From the NCBI GenBank assembly GCA_946894095.1, contig OX335661.1, positions 16,770,665 to 16,834,664 on the forward strand: a stretch of DNA of 64,000 nt. The letters run 5' to 3'. Within the stretch, counting starts at the first letter, position 1. The number at the start of each line of letters is the position of its first letter. The stretch comes from Incurvaria masculella. Its lineage: Eukaryota > Arthropoda > Insecta > Lepidoptera > Incurvariidae. The notes under the pieces are model-generated. The model saw only the letters and a program-made list of their open reading frames with translations, had not been told where the DNA came from and did no database searches. Shown one piece after another: positions 52,074 to 62,052 of the stretch. Both the position numbers and the translations under genes were made by a program.

Positions 52074-54395
52074 GTTTATAAGGATATCGTGAAATATAAA
52101 CATCCTTTAACTTTTCAAGGCTGTAATCAAGGTAATAGTCGTTTAATTATCACTTTCCACTTTTTCGGAATCGGTGTACACAGATGTGTAGAAATGCTAA
52201 GCGCCGCCATATCCATAACTCCATCAGTGACTGCTGTCCCAAAGACATGTGGAAGTTTCTACGCTCACTAGGTGTTGGTAAACTTTCATCTGTGGCTAAT
52301 CACTCGATTGACATTGATGGGTTGAACCAACACTTCTCTTCATCTCCTTTGACAATGGACCCTTCCATAAAATCCAATACCATAAGACAATTACATAGCT
52401 CTTTGCTTCCTGATATTGATCCACTTGTTTTCACCCCAGTTTCTGACTGTGAAATTAAAAAGATCGTGCTCTCTTTAAAAAGCAAGGCTGTCGGTCCTGA
52501 TGATTTGAGTCGACAATTGATTATCCCAATCTTGGATAGCATCCTTCCTATAATTTCTCACATTGTAAATTTTTCCCTATCTTCGGGCACTTTCCCTGTT
52601 TCTTGGAAACAGGCTTATGTCATTCCCCTTCCCAAAATTAACTCACCTGTTTTATTCAAAGACTACCGGCCTATTTCTATTCTCCCATTTCTTTCAAAGG
52701 TCCTTGAGCGCGCTGCTCATACGCAACTCTCTAAGTTTTTAACATCTAACGATCTTTTAAATCAATTTCAATCCGGCTTTCGTCCATGTCATAGTACAAC
52801 TACTGCTCTAATTAAAATAACTGATGATATTCGCCTTGCCATGGATGATCGTCAATTGACACTACTGGTTCTGTTGGACTTCAGTAGTGCCTTCAACTCA
52901 GTGGATTTCGACATTCTCATTGCTATCTTGCGTTCTCTGAATATTTCACAGTCAGGACTTGATTGGTTTTCTTCTTATCTTCGGGGTCGCCGGCAGTGTG
53001 TCCGTGTGGACAATATCTCTTCCCTTTGGTGTGACATTACTGCTGGTGTACCTCAAGGCGGTGTACTTTCTCCTCTTTTATTTTCAATTTTTATTAACGC
53101 CATTGTTGGACTATTTCTTTCCCACTTTCATCTATACGCCGATGACTTGCAGTTGTATAGGCATTTTCGACCTGATGCTGCAGTATCTGCAGTTTCTCTT
53201 ATGAACGTTGACTTGGATTCTGCTCTCGATTGGGCCACTCGGTTTGGTTTGTTAGTCAATCCATCGAAGACTCAGGCTATCATAATAGGTTCCTATAAGA
53301 TGCTCGCTAAATTGGATCGCCTAAGTCTGCCTCCCATTGTTTTTAATGGAATTGCTGTCCCTTATAGCAAATGCGTTAAAAACCTGGGACTTTGGATCGA
53401 TGAAACACTATCTTGGGCCACACAAGTCAACGAAGTCAGTCGTAAGGTATTTGGCTCTATGCACTCTCTCAAGCGTTTGCAAAATTTTATTCCCATCAGC
53501 ACTAAAATCACGCTCGTAAACTCCTTATTACTTCCTATTCTCGATTATGTAGACGTATGTTATTCAGATTTAAATGAAACTCTATTTAATAAACTTGACC
53601 GACTGCTGAATTTGTGTATAAAATATATATATGGGTTGCGTAAGTTTGATCATGTATCTGAATTTCGCACCAGTCTTAAATGGCTTGACATTCGTAACCG
53701 CAGAAATACCCATCTACTTTCCCTTCTCTTTGGTTTGTTGAATAACCCGGCTGCTCCCAAATATCTCACTGCTCGGATAGAACCCCTCTGTTCTCATGGT
53801 TTACCCCTCAGATCCACTGTTAATTTGCTTCTTGCTATTCCGGGACATAATTCTTCTTTTTACACTGATTCTTTTACTGTTAGAGCTGCACGTATGTGGA
53901 ACCAGCTTCCACTTGATGTACGAATATCCTATTCTATTCACATATTTAAAGAGCGTCTCAAATGTCTGTTCCTCGATTTTTGACTTGTATTATTTAATCA
54001 GTAGTTATTTGCTTTTACTGATCCTACTGATTCAAGAGACACATTGTTTCTTTTGTGCATTGAATATAAAGGTATATATTTATATATTTATATGTGTAAA
54101 TATTTGTATGTATCTATCTGTTAATATTAAGTACTATACATTATAAGCCTATATTATGTACGATTATTTTATGAAAATATATATATTTCCATTTTATTTT
54201 AAAATATTTTTTAAGATACTTAATATTTTCTTTAGTTTTTAGTTTTTTATTTTTTTCTTTTGCCCGCCACACCGCACCTCTCCTACGTCTCTAAGGTTGA
54301 ATGTCAGAGAATGCCTCATGGCATTAATTCCGCCTTTTTGTGAACCATGCTTGCAGGCTTGCAAATAAAGAATTTTTTCATTTCATTTTTCATTT
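52074..54395 (+). mobile_element. LINE family B (CR1/jockey-like), 5'-truncated
   Basis: It carries the RT frame 52184-53983, a 3' UTR with TGTATGTATCTATCTGTTAA and an AT-rich stretch, and ends near GCAAATAAAGAATTTTTTCA at about 54362-54395. It lies between the two ABHD11 genes and interrupts, or lies beside, a MITE A copy. Confidence 0.8.
52184..53983 (+). CDS. LINE family B reverse transcriptase, 599-aa open frame
   Basis: No stop in 599 codons. The RT motifs are in order: VGPDDLSRQLI, YRPISILPFLSKVLER, GFRPCHSTTTALI, LLVLLDFSSAFNSVDFDIL, GVPQGGVLSPLLFSIFIN, HLYADDLQLYRHF (catalytic YADD at about residue 318) and KNLGLWIDETLSW. The C-terminal ending SFTVRAARMWNQLPLDVRIS is typical of CR1- and jockey-related elements. 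The endonuclease domain is missing, so it is a truncated but little-mutated copy. The first ATG is not necessarily a natural start. Confidence 0.88.
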   Translation: MCRNAKRRHIHNSISDCCPKDMWKFLRSLGVGKLSSVANHSIDIDGLNQHFSSSPLTMDPSIKSNTIRQLHSSLLPDIDPLVFTPVSDCEIKKIVLSLKSKAVGPDDLSRQLIIPILDSILPIISHIVNFSLSSGTFPVSWKQAYVIPLPKINSPVLFKDYRPISILPFLSKVLERAAHTQLSKFLTSNDLLNQFQSGFRPCHSTTTALIKITDDIRLAMDDRQLTLLVLLDFSSAFNSVDFDILIAILRSLNISQSGLDWFSSYLRGRRQCVRVDNISSLWCDITAGVPQGGVLSPLLFSIFINAIVGLFLSHFHLYADDLQLYRHFRPDAAVSAVSLMNVDLDSALDWATRFGLLVNPSKTQAIIIGSYKMLAKLDRLSLPPIVFNGIAVPYSKCVKNLGLWIDETLSWATQVNEVSRKVFGSMHSLKRLQNFIPISTKITLVNSLLLPILDYVDVCYSDLNETLFNKLDRLLNLCIKYIYGLRKFDHVSEFRTSLKWLDIRNRRNTHLLSLLFGLLNNPAAPKYLTARIEPLCSHGLPLRSTVNLLLAIPGHNSSFYTDSFTVRAARMWNQLPLDVRISYSIHIFKERLKCLFLDF

Positions 54396-54591
54396 TCTTC
54401 CAAATACCTTCCAACCCAAAACGACCCCATCAGCCATGTGCCAGCCAGCGTTTTCCCGCGCCTTTCTCTTGTTTTCATGTCTCTGTGTTGCCAATGTTTA
54501 AATATGGTAAATTGAATTCGCCCACTTCTAACGTTGTCTTGCGATTGATGTTTGCCAATATCATTATCAAAACAATGTAAACCCTTACAAG

Positions 54592-54973
54592 TTTGATTTG
54601 GTATGATTTACGAAAATTTTAATTACAAAACGACTTATAGCTAAAAGTAAACCACGACCGCTGTAGTCAAAAATCTAACAAAATCCAAATTGATTATAAA
54701 TCTTCATGAAACAAGTTTTGTCTGATGACTAAGCTTTTTAAGATTTTTTTATTTTATCGTTGAGTAATTCACCTCCAAATGTATTACATAAAACGCGCGA
54801 AACATACGAACTTTCGGACCTTAGTTATAACTTAGAAACCATATACAATTTTATAATGCAACATCTAGTTTGATCAAATAAAGCTATCCTGAGCAAAGTT
54901 TTGGATCTCTGTCAAGAAATATGGGCATGATCTTCTTTCCACTTTTGTATGGGAATGAGCGGGAAGGCCCACC
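54592..54973 (+). mobile_element. TTAA-type MITE A, right part
   Basis: GGTATGATTTACGAAAATTT to GAGCGGGAAGGCCCACC, followed by TTAA (54974-54977). More diverged than the copies at 28013 and 58473. Confidence 0.8.
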
Positions 54974-55068
54974 TTAAATATGAATTTGAAAACATTATTT
55001 AAATATTTATCTTTAGTCTGTGATTCCAACCGAAGTTGAGACAAGCCGGCTTTAGACTCTCTTTTCGT

Positions 55069-55216
55069 GTACAGTCGTTACTTATCAAATGTATACACTG
55101 GAAAGAGAAGGAATTTCTAAGTCCCTTTTACTCTATGGTTGACGTCAGCATGTCAGAAAGAGATCTCAAATTTGTCTCTATTTCCGGTGTATAGATTTCA
55201 GACGAAACGACTGTAC
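55069..55216. repeat. Small foldback element upstream of ABHD11 paralogue 2
   Basis: GTACAGTCGTTACTTATCAA ... CACTGGAAAGAGA at the left and the inverse TCTCTATTTCCGGTGTATAG ... AACGACTGTAC at the right form imperfect arms of about 40 bp around a 70-bp centre. Confidence 0.65.
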
Positions 55217-55467
55217 CTATAGGACTTGAAGTAAAAGGGATAATTTCTCAATTCAAAATACATGAATTTAAAATTCTAGGCATGCTTTTGCATGGTAGTT
55301 TTGACACATCTACAATAAAAAAAATCTGCTTTTATTCTTGTGCACTTGGCACCCAGAAACTTTTTTGACAGTGACAGCAGAATGACATAACATAACCTCA
55401 AAAAAAAAAACAAAAAACCACAATTTAAAAAATTGCCTAAATTCTAGACTAAAATATTTCCACAAAC

Positions 55468-58400
55468 ATGATACTCACTCGCCGGAGCTGTCCGCTAGTG
55501 AGCATGCTATACTCTGCATGCTACAGCCACGTCGGAGCTTGTTCCGCCGGGGGCCCGCTGAGGGGCTTCTGCACCGCCCCCGAGGCTGTGGAGACGGTTG
55601 AGCTCGCCTACGCATCCTACGAGTCTACCAGCGACGACGTGGATAAGCCTCCCCTTCTGATACTGCATGGCTTGCTGGGCTCTAAGAACAATTGGAACAG
55701 TATGAGCAAAGCCATCCATAGGGACACCGGGAGAAAGGTTTGCGTCCTTGAATCTGTTAACGAGGAGGCATTTCATGCATGGGCTGCTCATTCTCTGAGC
55801 CACAGAAGGTTGTTGGGTCGCTCAGTCTGTTGTAAATCAAATCAAATCAAATCTTTATTCAGCCCATAACAACAATACACATAAAAACAACAATAAACAA
55901 GACATAATAAAAAAGAGAAACTTATAACATAAAAACATGCATAAAGATGTTTAAAATGGTTAAATAATGGTAAGTGCTGCGCTAAATAGGTATGCACTCA
56001 GCCGGTACGCAGCTCGCGCTGCTAAGCTGGTTTTCAGTACACCCCTTTCAGAATCCCTTCAAAACAAATACTTAAATTAGGCGCCTATGGACAAGGTACA
56101 TTAATGACGAGAAGGAGAGTGGATATATGACAGTGAGAAAGAAAAAAAATAATATAAAAAAAAAATATATCGGTACCTACGTGTGAGATGTGTGTATGTG
56201 TAGTGTATGTGTGTGTGCGAGGATATGAGAGGGTGTATATGACTGCGTGCGATCGAAGGTGTGGGGCAAAAAATCGAGCTTTATATCTTTTGCCTTTGCA
56301 AATAATATTTTTTTAGGATTTTCTTGAAAGTTCCCTTTTACCGGTACCTTTTACAGGTACTACCATGGACGTTGCTCTGTGGAACTTGCTCCCTCATTCC
56401 TACCCATCCTACCTATATCCGGAGCACCCGCCGCAGAGAATCAGATCACCCCCTTGTGGTTGACATTAGGTTTTTGAGAACTAACCGTTTCTCAAACTCA
56501 TTTCTCTGCCACACCGTCAGGATATGGAACTGTCTACCGGGGGATGCCTTTCCTCATACCTATAACCTGGGAGTCTTCAAACGTAATTTGAATGAGCTCG
56601 ATAGCCCAGCCATAGTCCGCAAATCCGCTGGCATGGCGTCTCGATGAGCGTGGTTTCGCGAGGCGAGGTGTTTTTGGCTTTTCTGAGCACCTTTGGTCCT
56701 CAGCACAGCCACCCATACCAGTTTTTCATAAAAAAAAAAATGGTAACCCGGTTCCTTTTTGAGCATCTAGCTGGGTATTGGAGATGGTAGAGCGGCTTTT
56801 TAGGAACATTTTGTTGTATACATACATTCATTTGCCTAAACAAAAGACACTATTCAGTTTTGTGATCCAACGGAAATGTCACAGGAAAGATGTGAAATCT
56901 GTTTACCTTCAATATTCCAGGTATTTGTCGAAAGGCATTTCAATTTACACTTTTCCTGATAGATTTTAGGACTGTACTTCGACTGAACCTCGTTACGATA
57001 CTTGTAAGCTGAGATATTTATTAATCCTTACGAGTTTATAAATCTTTTTTTTTTATCTTAAAAACTTTTATTGAGTTGTCAGGACGGTATTGAATGCACT
57101 CGAATTTATTGAAACAAATAGTTGATTGATTGATTGAAAATTACAGTAGAATTCATTTACAACGACTTCGCTTGTAACGACTAACCGGTTTTAACAACGA
57201 TAATGTTTACTCAAGTTAGGTTTCATAGTTAGGTACTGAGAAAATATAACCGTTTAGTGCGACTCCGGTTTAAGCGACCAACTGCTTATAGCGACCATTA
57301 TTTATGATAATACGTCCGGTTAAAACGACGCGCAATGTTTTGTTTACATAACCTATACACCAATACCTCGGCGCCCCAACTTCACCCCGCCTAATACCAA
57401 AGTGCTGATTATCTTGTATTGGTATCGATTGCGAGTTGCTAAGAAAGGCCCTTTAATGTGAGGATTAAACTAATCACTACTTAGAGACCCTTAGCCTGGT
57501 TTTCAAGTGTCGATGTATTTTAATCAATAGTTAAAGGGCCTTTGTTAGTAAAGTGCTGATATCTTGTACTGGTATTGATTGCAAGCTGCTAAGAAAGGTC
57601 TTTAATCCACTACCATCGAACAAAAATATCACGTTTTTTGTATGGGGGCCCCCTTTAATTTAAATTATTTTATAATCTTACCTATTTGTTGTTATAGCGG
57701 CAAAATTAATACACAACCTGTGAAAATTTCAGCTGTCTATCTGTTACGGTTACTGAGATACAGCCCTGTGACAGACGGACAGACGGACGGACGGACGGAC
57801 GGACGGACGGACAGCGGAGGCTTAGTAATAGGGTTCCGTTTTCACCCTTTGGGTACGGAACCCTAAAAAACCATGGTTGATGTATAGAACATATTGAATT
57901 CTATGAACCCTTTAGACTCAATCAGGACCAGTAGAGGGCAGGATGTACTTTAAATATAGGACAAAAACGTATTAATACATAAAGATCGGTGGATTTTTGG
58001 GTTGTGGAAATTATGGGTTGTTGTATTGAAAACTGCCTACCTCCTTCTCTACCCTCGCCAGTGGTACCAAACACTTCAGTATTATTATTGTTATTAATAT
58101 ATTGTAAATGCACTAGCAGCATCATGCTGATGCGTGCATTTATTTTTATTCACTTGCACTTTAGTTTTTAAGCACTTGCAAGTATGTCAGCATCCCCTCT
58201 ATTCCTATACGATGAAATATATTTCCTATAAACTTATATAGCTGTGTAACGCGGATCGTTGCAGGTGATATCGGTGGATGCGCGCAACCACGGTGACAGT
58301 CAGCATGCACCCGAGCACACGTACCTGCACATGGCGCATGACGTTATACGTATCTTACGAAAGCTGTCCCTCAGCAAAGTGTCCCTGCTCGGACACAGTA

Positions 58401-61400
58401 TGGGCGGGCGAACTGCCATGGTGCTCTCGCTTCTCTGTGTAAGCTCTAACAATTCCCTTGTTTTATATTTAAGGTGGCCCAACCCGGCGGCCTCAACTCA
58501 TTTGCGGGCACGGTAAAAAACCGTGCTGTTGCGTTCTGGGACCTTCTCTGTTTCTAAGAATAAGACAGGCTCCGTGATGAGGAAGATGCAACATGTCCAC
58601 AAAAAAGACAATGTGCATAGTGTATGATTAGGTAAGATTTACGAAAATTTTAATTTCAAAACGACTTATAGCTAAAAGTAAACCACGACCGCTGTAGTAA
58701 AAAATCTAACAAAAACCAAATATATTATAAATCTTGATTAAATAAGCTATGTCTGATGACTAATCTTTTTAAGATGTTATTACTTTATCATTGCGTAATC
58801 CACCTCCAAAGTTATAGTATAAAACGCACGAAAAATCCTAAAATTCGGACGTTATAACTTGGAAACCAAACACAATTTTACAATGCCAATGGTCATCAGA
58901 CATCTAGTTCAATCAAATAAAGCAATTTTGAGCAAAATTTTGGATCTCTGACAAGAAATGTAGGCGTGATCTTCTTTCCCCTTTTGTATGGGTAGATCAG
59001 CGGGTTGGGCCACCTTAAGGTGGGCCCGTAAGCATTAGAAAATTTAGCCTCCCATACAAACGTATTGTACTAATCATTTGAAAAGCACTGTTGGCAATTT
59101 ACTTGGTATTTGGTTTCAAATATCAGGCAACCAATATCTGTGTCTGCATGTCTTTGTTTTGTCGGTAAATGTATCCTGAGTCAAACCATGAAGATTTTAT
59201 TTTTGCAGATGATTTTTTAAGAGTATGAAGATGAAATCTGATTTGGTTTGGATTTTCAAAAATACAAAAGCGTGCAGACCCAGATAATTGTTGCCTGATA
59301 TTTTGTTTTTTTGAAAAATCCAAACAGAATGAAATGAAAGGAAAAAGATAATCTTCATACGAATTTTATTTTCTCTGTGGTTCAACCCAGAATACATTTA
59401 CCGAAAAAACAATTACATGCAGACACAGATATTTGTAGCCTTATATTAGATACCAAATATCAAGTAAGTTGGAACAGTGGTTTTCAAATTATTAGTAAAC
59501 TACCTTTGTATGGGAGGCGAAATTTTCTGATGCTTACAGGCCGACCTTAATGACCCGTAGCTAAGTAATGTTGCCCTAGAAAAACTTTTATCTAACCTTG
59601 GAAGAAGTTGGCAGTTCGAACATCAGTTATTCAATTTGATCTACCAGCCAAAACTTGACAGCAATAAGCAGCAGTATTATGGTATTCCAGCCAGACCTGG
59701 TGTCCAGTATGATCGTAGTGGACATCTCACCCGTGAAGACAAGTCCGCAGATCTACTCTATGGCCAACCTGTTCGAAGCCATGATGGCCGTTTCAATTCT
59801 GCCTGGAATTGCCATGTCTAAAGCCCGAAAACTTGCAGGTTAGCCATAAACCATATCAGCCCATTGTGTCAGTCTTTCCATCCAGTTATATATGTTTAGT
59901 GTCATATAAGCCCATCATACTGTGTTCTTTAATAATAATAATAATAATAATAATTCTTTATTTCAGACAATAAGTCCACAGACAGAATATTACATTTGCA
60001 ATAGAAAAAAAATACAATACAATATCATTATTTACAATAGACTTAGAAATATTATTAAAATGTAAATTATTAATCATAATTTTAACAATAACATTTCAAT
60101 AACCCGACCGCGGTCACCGCTTCATGGAAGATGTAGCTGAGACCAAAATCGGAATATTTTTCCAGCCCCACCCTCCATAGCAATAACCGCAGTCAGGTTC
60201 TCAGTTGAGAATAAACGGTGCCGGAAACCAGCCACTCACTTCTGGATAACAGCAGCAAAACTGTCCACCCTCGCCTCTGTGAACATACCCGAGGTGCTGC
60301 AGTACCTGGGCAGTCTAAGCAGATAGCGCAACACATTGTTGTACTGCACTCCCAGGGCATTGTACGCTCATTGAGTTAACTACACCCACAACTGACATGT
60401 ATACAGTGACTGGCAGTAGGTCTTAAATAACAGTATTGTCGCCAGTGAACGTCGTTGTCGTTCAATATCCAGATCATCATGCAACTTTTCAGTTACAATA
60501 TGACCCAGATACTTGAACTTATCATCAACGCTCAGTGGACAGCCATAAATATATACCTGCGGGACGGTCTCCGGGCTCCTACCGTGGCGGAAAACCAGCA
60601 CCTCCGTTTTGGCGGCGTTATACCTGAGTCCGTGAGAATTGGCATATCGTTCGCAAATGCCCAGAAGTTTTCTTAAACCACCTATCGTGGGGCACAGTAG
60701 CACTATGTCATCTGCATAACTTAAATTGTTCATGCAGTCACCTGCAATGCGACCTCCAACATGTGCGCCTAGGAATGTATTAATGCACTAGGTATCATGC
60801 CAGGACATTCCCTTTATTTGAAAATAGTAACATTAATCTGGACCGTTAATTCCATTTTGCCATTTTCCATTCCAAGTGTGAGCACTGTGTACGGCATTGA
60901 GTGACGTAACGATGATGTGATACTGTTCACCGCACGCCATTTTGAGGACTGTCAGCGCAAATCGGACCAGTTGTGAACGCGCTTTCGGTAACGATAGTTA
61001 ACGACAACCTCGGTAGCAGTTGGAGTGACGCCTTGCGATTCTATAAGCTTGGTGAAGCACCTCTGAGCGCGGTTAGGTTCTGGATGGGTGACCATTTTCA
61101 ACTGTTGAGGCTGGCCATGATTCAGATTCGATGTAAAACTGTAGGACTCCTTACTTACTTACTACTTAAGTAACTTAAACTGAGGGTTGCTGTTTCTATT
61201 GTTCTTTGTTCTTTTTCTTAATCTGTTCAACCAAGGAATTGTTTGGCAGTAGCATAATAATACATACTTAGATCTAAATCTAAGTATGTATTTCATAATT
61301 GTGGACGGAAAAATATGTTATGTAAACCCGTGAAGTTTCTTTGCGGGTTCTTCTTTACTGGGTTGATCGAATCCGCGGATCTTTGTGACATAATTTGGTG

Positions 61401-61919
61401 TAGTTTGACTACCAAAAAGTTTAAATAAATGAACGCCCGGTTTGGTACCACCGCATTGAATGAATGTAGCCGAGCAATATAAGAAAGTAGGTATAGCAAC
61501 CTAGTTTCTATGTGGTGTGTTAGGCTAATACTGACGATCAGTTTGGTATTATCCATCCATGTCCAGTTGCATAAAAAAATAAGTTCACATCGGACCACGA
61601 TCGAATGAGTTAATTTTTCACCAAATACAAAACAAACAATAAAGAACAATGGCCGATTGAAACATCATAAGATCAACGACCCTTCCCCCTTCCCCCCAGA
61701 CGAGCAGCTGCAGTCGGTGACGCCGGACGTGAACCTGCGCAACTTCCTCATCACGAACCTCGTGCAGGACGACGCGGGCGCGTACGCGTGGCGCGTCAAC
61801 CTGCCGGCGCTCCGACGGTGCTTCCGCGACGACATCGCCGCGTTCCCGAGTGCGCTGCGCGGGCTGCAGTACTGCGGGCCCGTCGCGTTCATCGGCGGCT
61901 CGCTGTCCGATTATATTGG
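55468..61919 (+). CDS. ABHD11-type alpha/beta hydrolase, paralogue 2 (last exon outside window)
   Basis: Four exons, 55468-55737, 58265-58438, 59691-59838 and 61700-61919, with GT-AG introns and matching phases (0, 0, 1), encode the first ~270 residues; the frame leaves exon 4 in phase 2 and no acceptable last exon was found before 64000. Signatures: LLILHGLLGSKNNWNSMSKA, VISVDARNHGDSQHAPEHTY, the nucleophile elbow LLGHSMGGRTAMVL (catalytic Ser), and FIGGSLSDYIG, where the acid is expected. The catalytic histidine must lie in the missing exon. The N-terminus (MILTRRSCPLVSM) is short, basic and then Cys/Ala-rich, so targeting is unclear. Its introns carry LINE, SINE and MITE insertions. It is a tandem paralogue of the gene at 47392-51773. 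Confidence 0.92.
55836..56050 (-). repeat. Probable LINE 3' end with (AAATC)n tail
   Basis: AATCAAATCAAATCAAATC and TTTATTCAGCCC followed by an A-rich stretch read, on the reverse strand, as the end of a LINE with pentamer tail. No coding part is attached. Confidence 0.5.
56324..56742 (+). mobile_element. LINE family C, RT C-terminal fragment with 3' end
   Basis: Reads RRRESDHPLVVDIRFLRTNR, FSNSFLCHTVRIWNCLP, then DAFPHTYNLGVFKRNLN, the usual end of a non-LTR RT protein. Its 3' end (TCCGCAAATCCGCTGGCATG ... A-run) recurs at 28978-29133. Confidence 0.75.
57126..57330. repeat. Probable pogo/Tigger-type MITE
   Basis: ACAGTAGAATTCATTTACAA, then repeated AACGACT / AGCGACC motifs (CGACTAACCGGTTTTAACAA, AGTGCGACTCCGGTTTAAGC). 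The AACGAC-rich pattern is one I associate with pogo-type insect elements. The right end is not clear. Confidence 0.5.
57403..57605. repeat. Direct repeat of about 55 bp, 147 bp apart
   Basis: GTGCTGATTATCTTGTATTG ... GAAAGGCCCTTTAAT (57403-57459) and GTGCTGATATCTTGTACTGG ... GAAAGGTCTTTAAT (about 57550-57605). Confidence 0.7.
57612..57868 (+). mobile_element. (GTCY)n-bearing MITE-like element, left end missing
   Basis: ACCATCGAACAAAAATATCA, body, (GACG)n at 57775-57810, right end GGGTACGGAACCCTAAAAAA. Confidence 0.85.
58080..58136 (-). mobile_element. LINE family A, 3' terminus only
   Basis: (TTA)n-like stretch then CACTAGCAGCATCATGCTGA and TGCGTGCATT. The hairpin's inner bases have changed but remain palindromic (CAGCATCATGCTG). 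Confidence 0.65.
58473..59014. mobile_element. TTAA-flanked MITE A, complete (542 bp)
   Basis: TTAA (58469-58472), GGTGGCCCAACCCG at the left, CGGGTTGGGCCACC at the right, TTAA (59015-59018). Insertion 30 bp after the exon 2 donor of ABHD11 paralogue 2. TSD and TIR fit a piggyBac-type non-autonomous element; no transposase is encoded. Confidence 0.9.
59019..59546. mobile_element. TTAA-flanked foldback element (528 bp palindrome)
   Basis: Left GGTGGGCCCGTAAGCATTAG and right, reversed, GGTCGGCCTGTAAGCATCAG; arms of about 250 bp are inverted copies (ATATCTGTGTCTGCATG and GGTAAATGTAT occur in both). Flanks are TTAA 59015-59018 and 59547-59550, the first shared with MITE A. Confidence 0.9.
59930..60770 (-). 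mobile_element. LINE RT fragment with (AAT)n 3' end
   Basis: On the reverse strand: MNNLSYADDIVLLCPTIGGL (catalytic YADD), ICERYANSHGLRYNAAKTEV, then KFKYLGHIVTEKLHDD and QRRSLATILLFKTYCQSLYT. The 3' end is GAAATAAAGAATTATTATTA at about 59960-59930. It lies in intron 3 of ABHD11 paralogue 2; only the middle of RT survives. Confidence 0.8.
61008..61582 (+). mobile_element. 5S-head SINE split by another repeat
   Basis: Head GCGATTCTATAAGCTTGGTG, CTGAGCGCGGTTAGGTTCTG and GATGGGTGACC, body to TACTTACTTACT (61165); then 61168-61434, the segment also found at 25205-25470; then the SINE resumes at CCCGGTTTGGTACCACCGCA and ends TATCCATCCATGTCCAGTTG and an A-run. About 17 nt of body are missing at the join. 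Confidence 0.8.
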
Positions 61920-62052
61920 GTGAGCTTTTTTTTTTATTTATTTGAGGACAACCAAACACATATAGACAAAGAAACAAAACATATCAACATAATAAAAGTA
62001 AAACTATCTACATGCAACAACAGTTGCCACAGAGTAAGAAAAAGTAGAGCTT

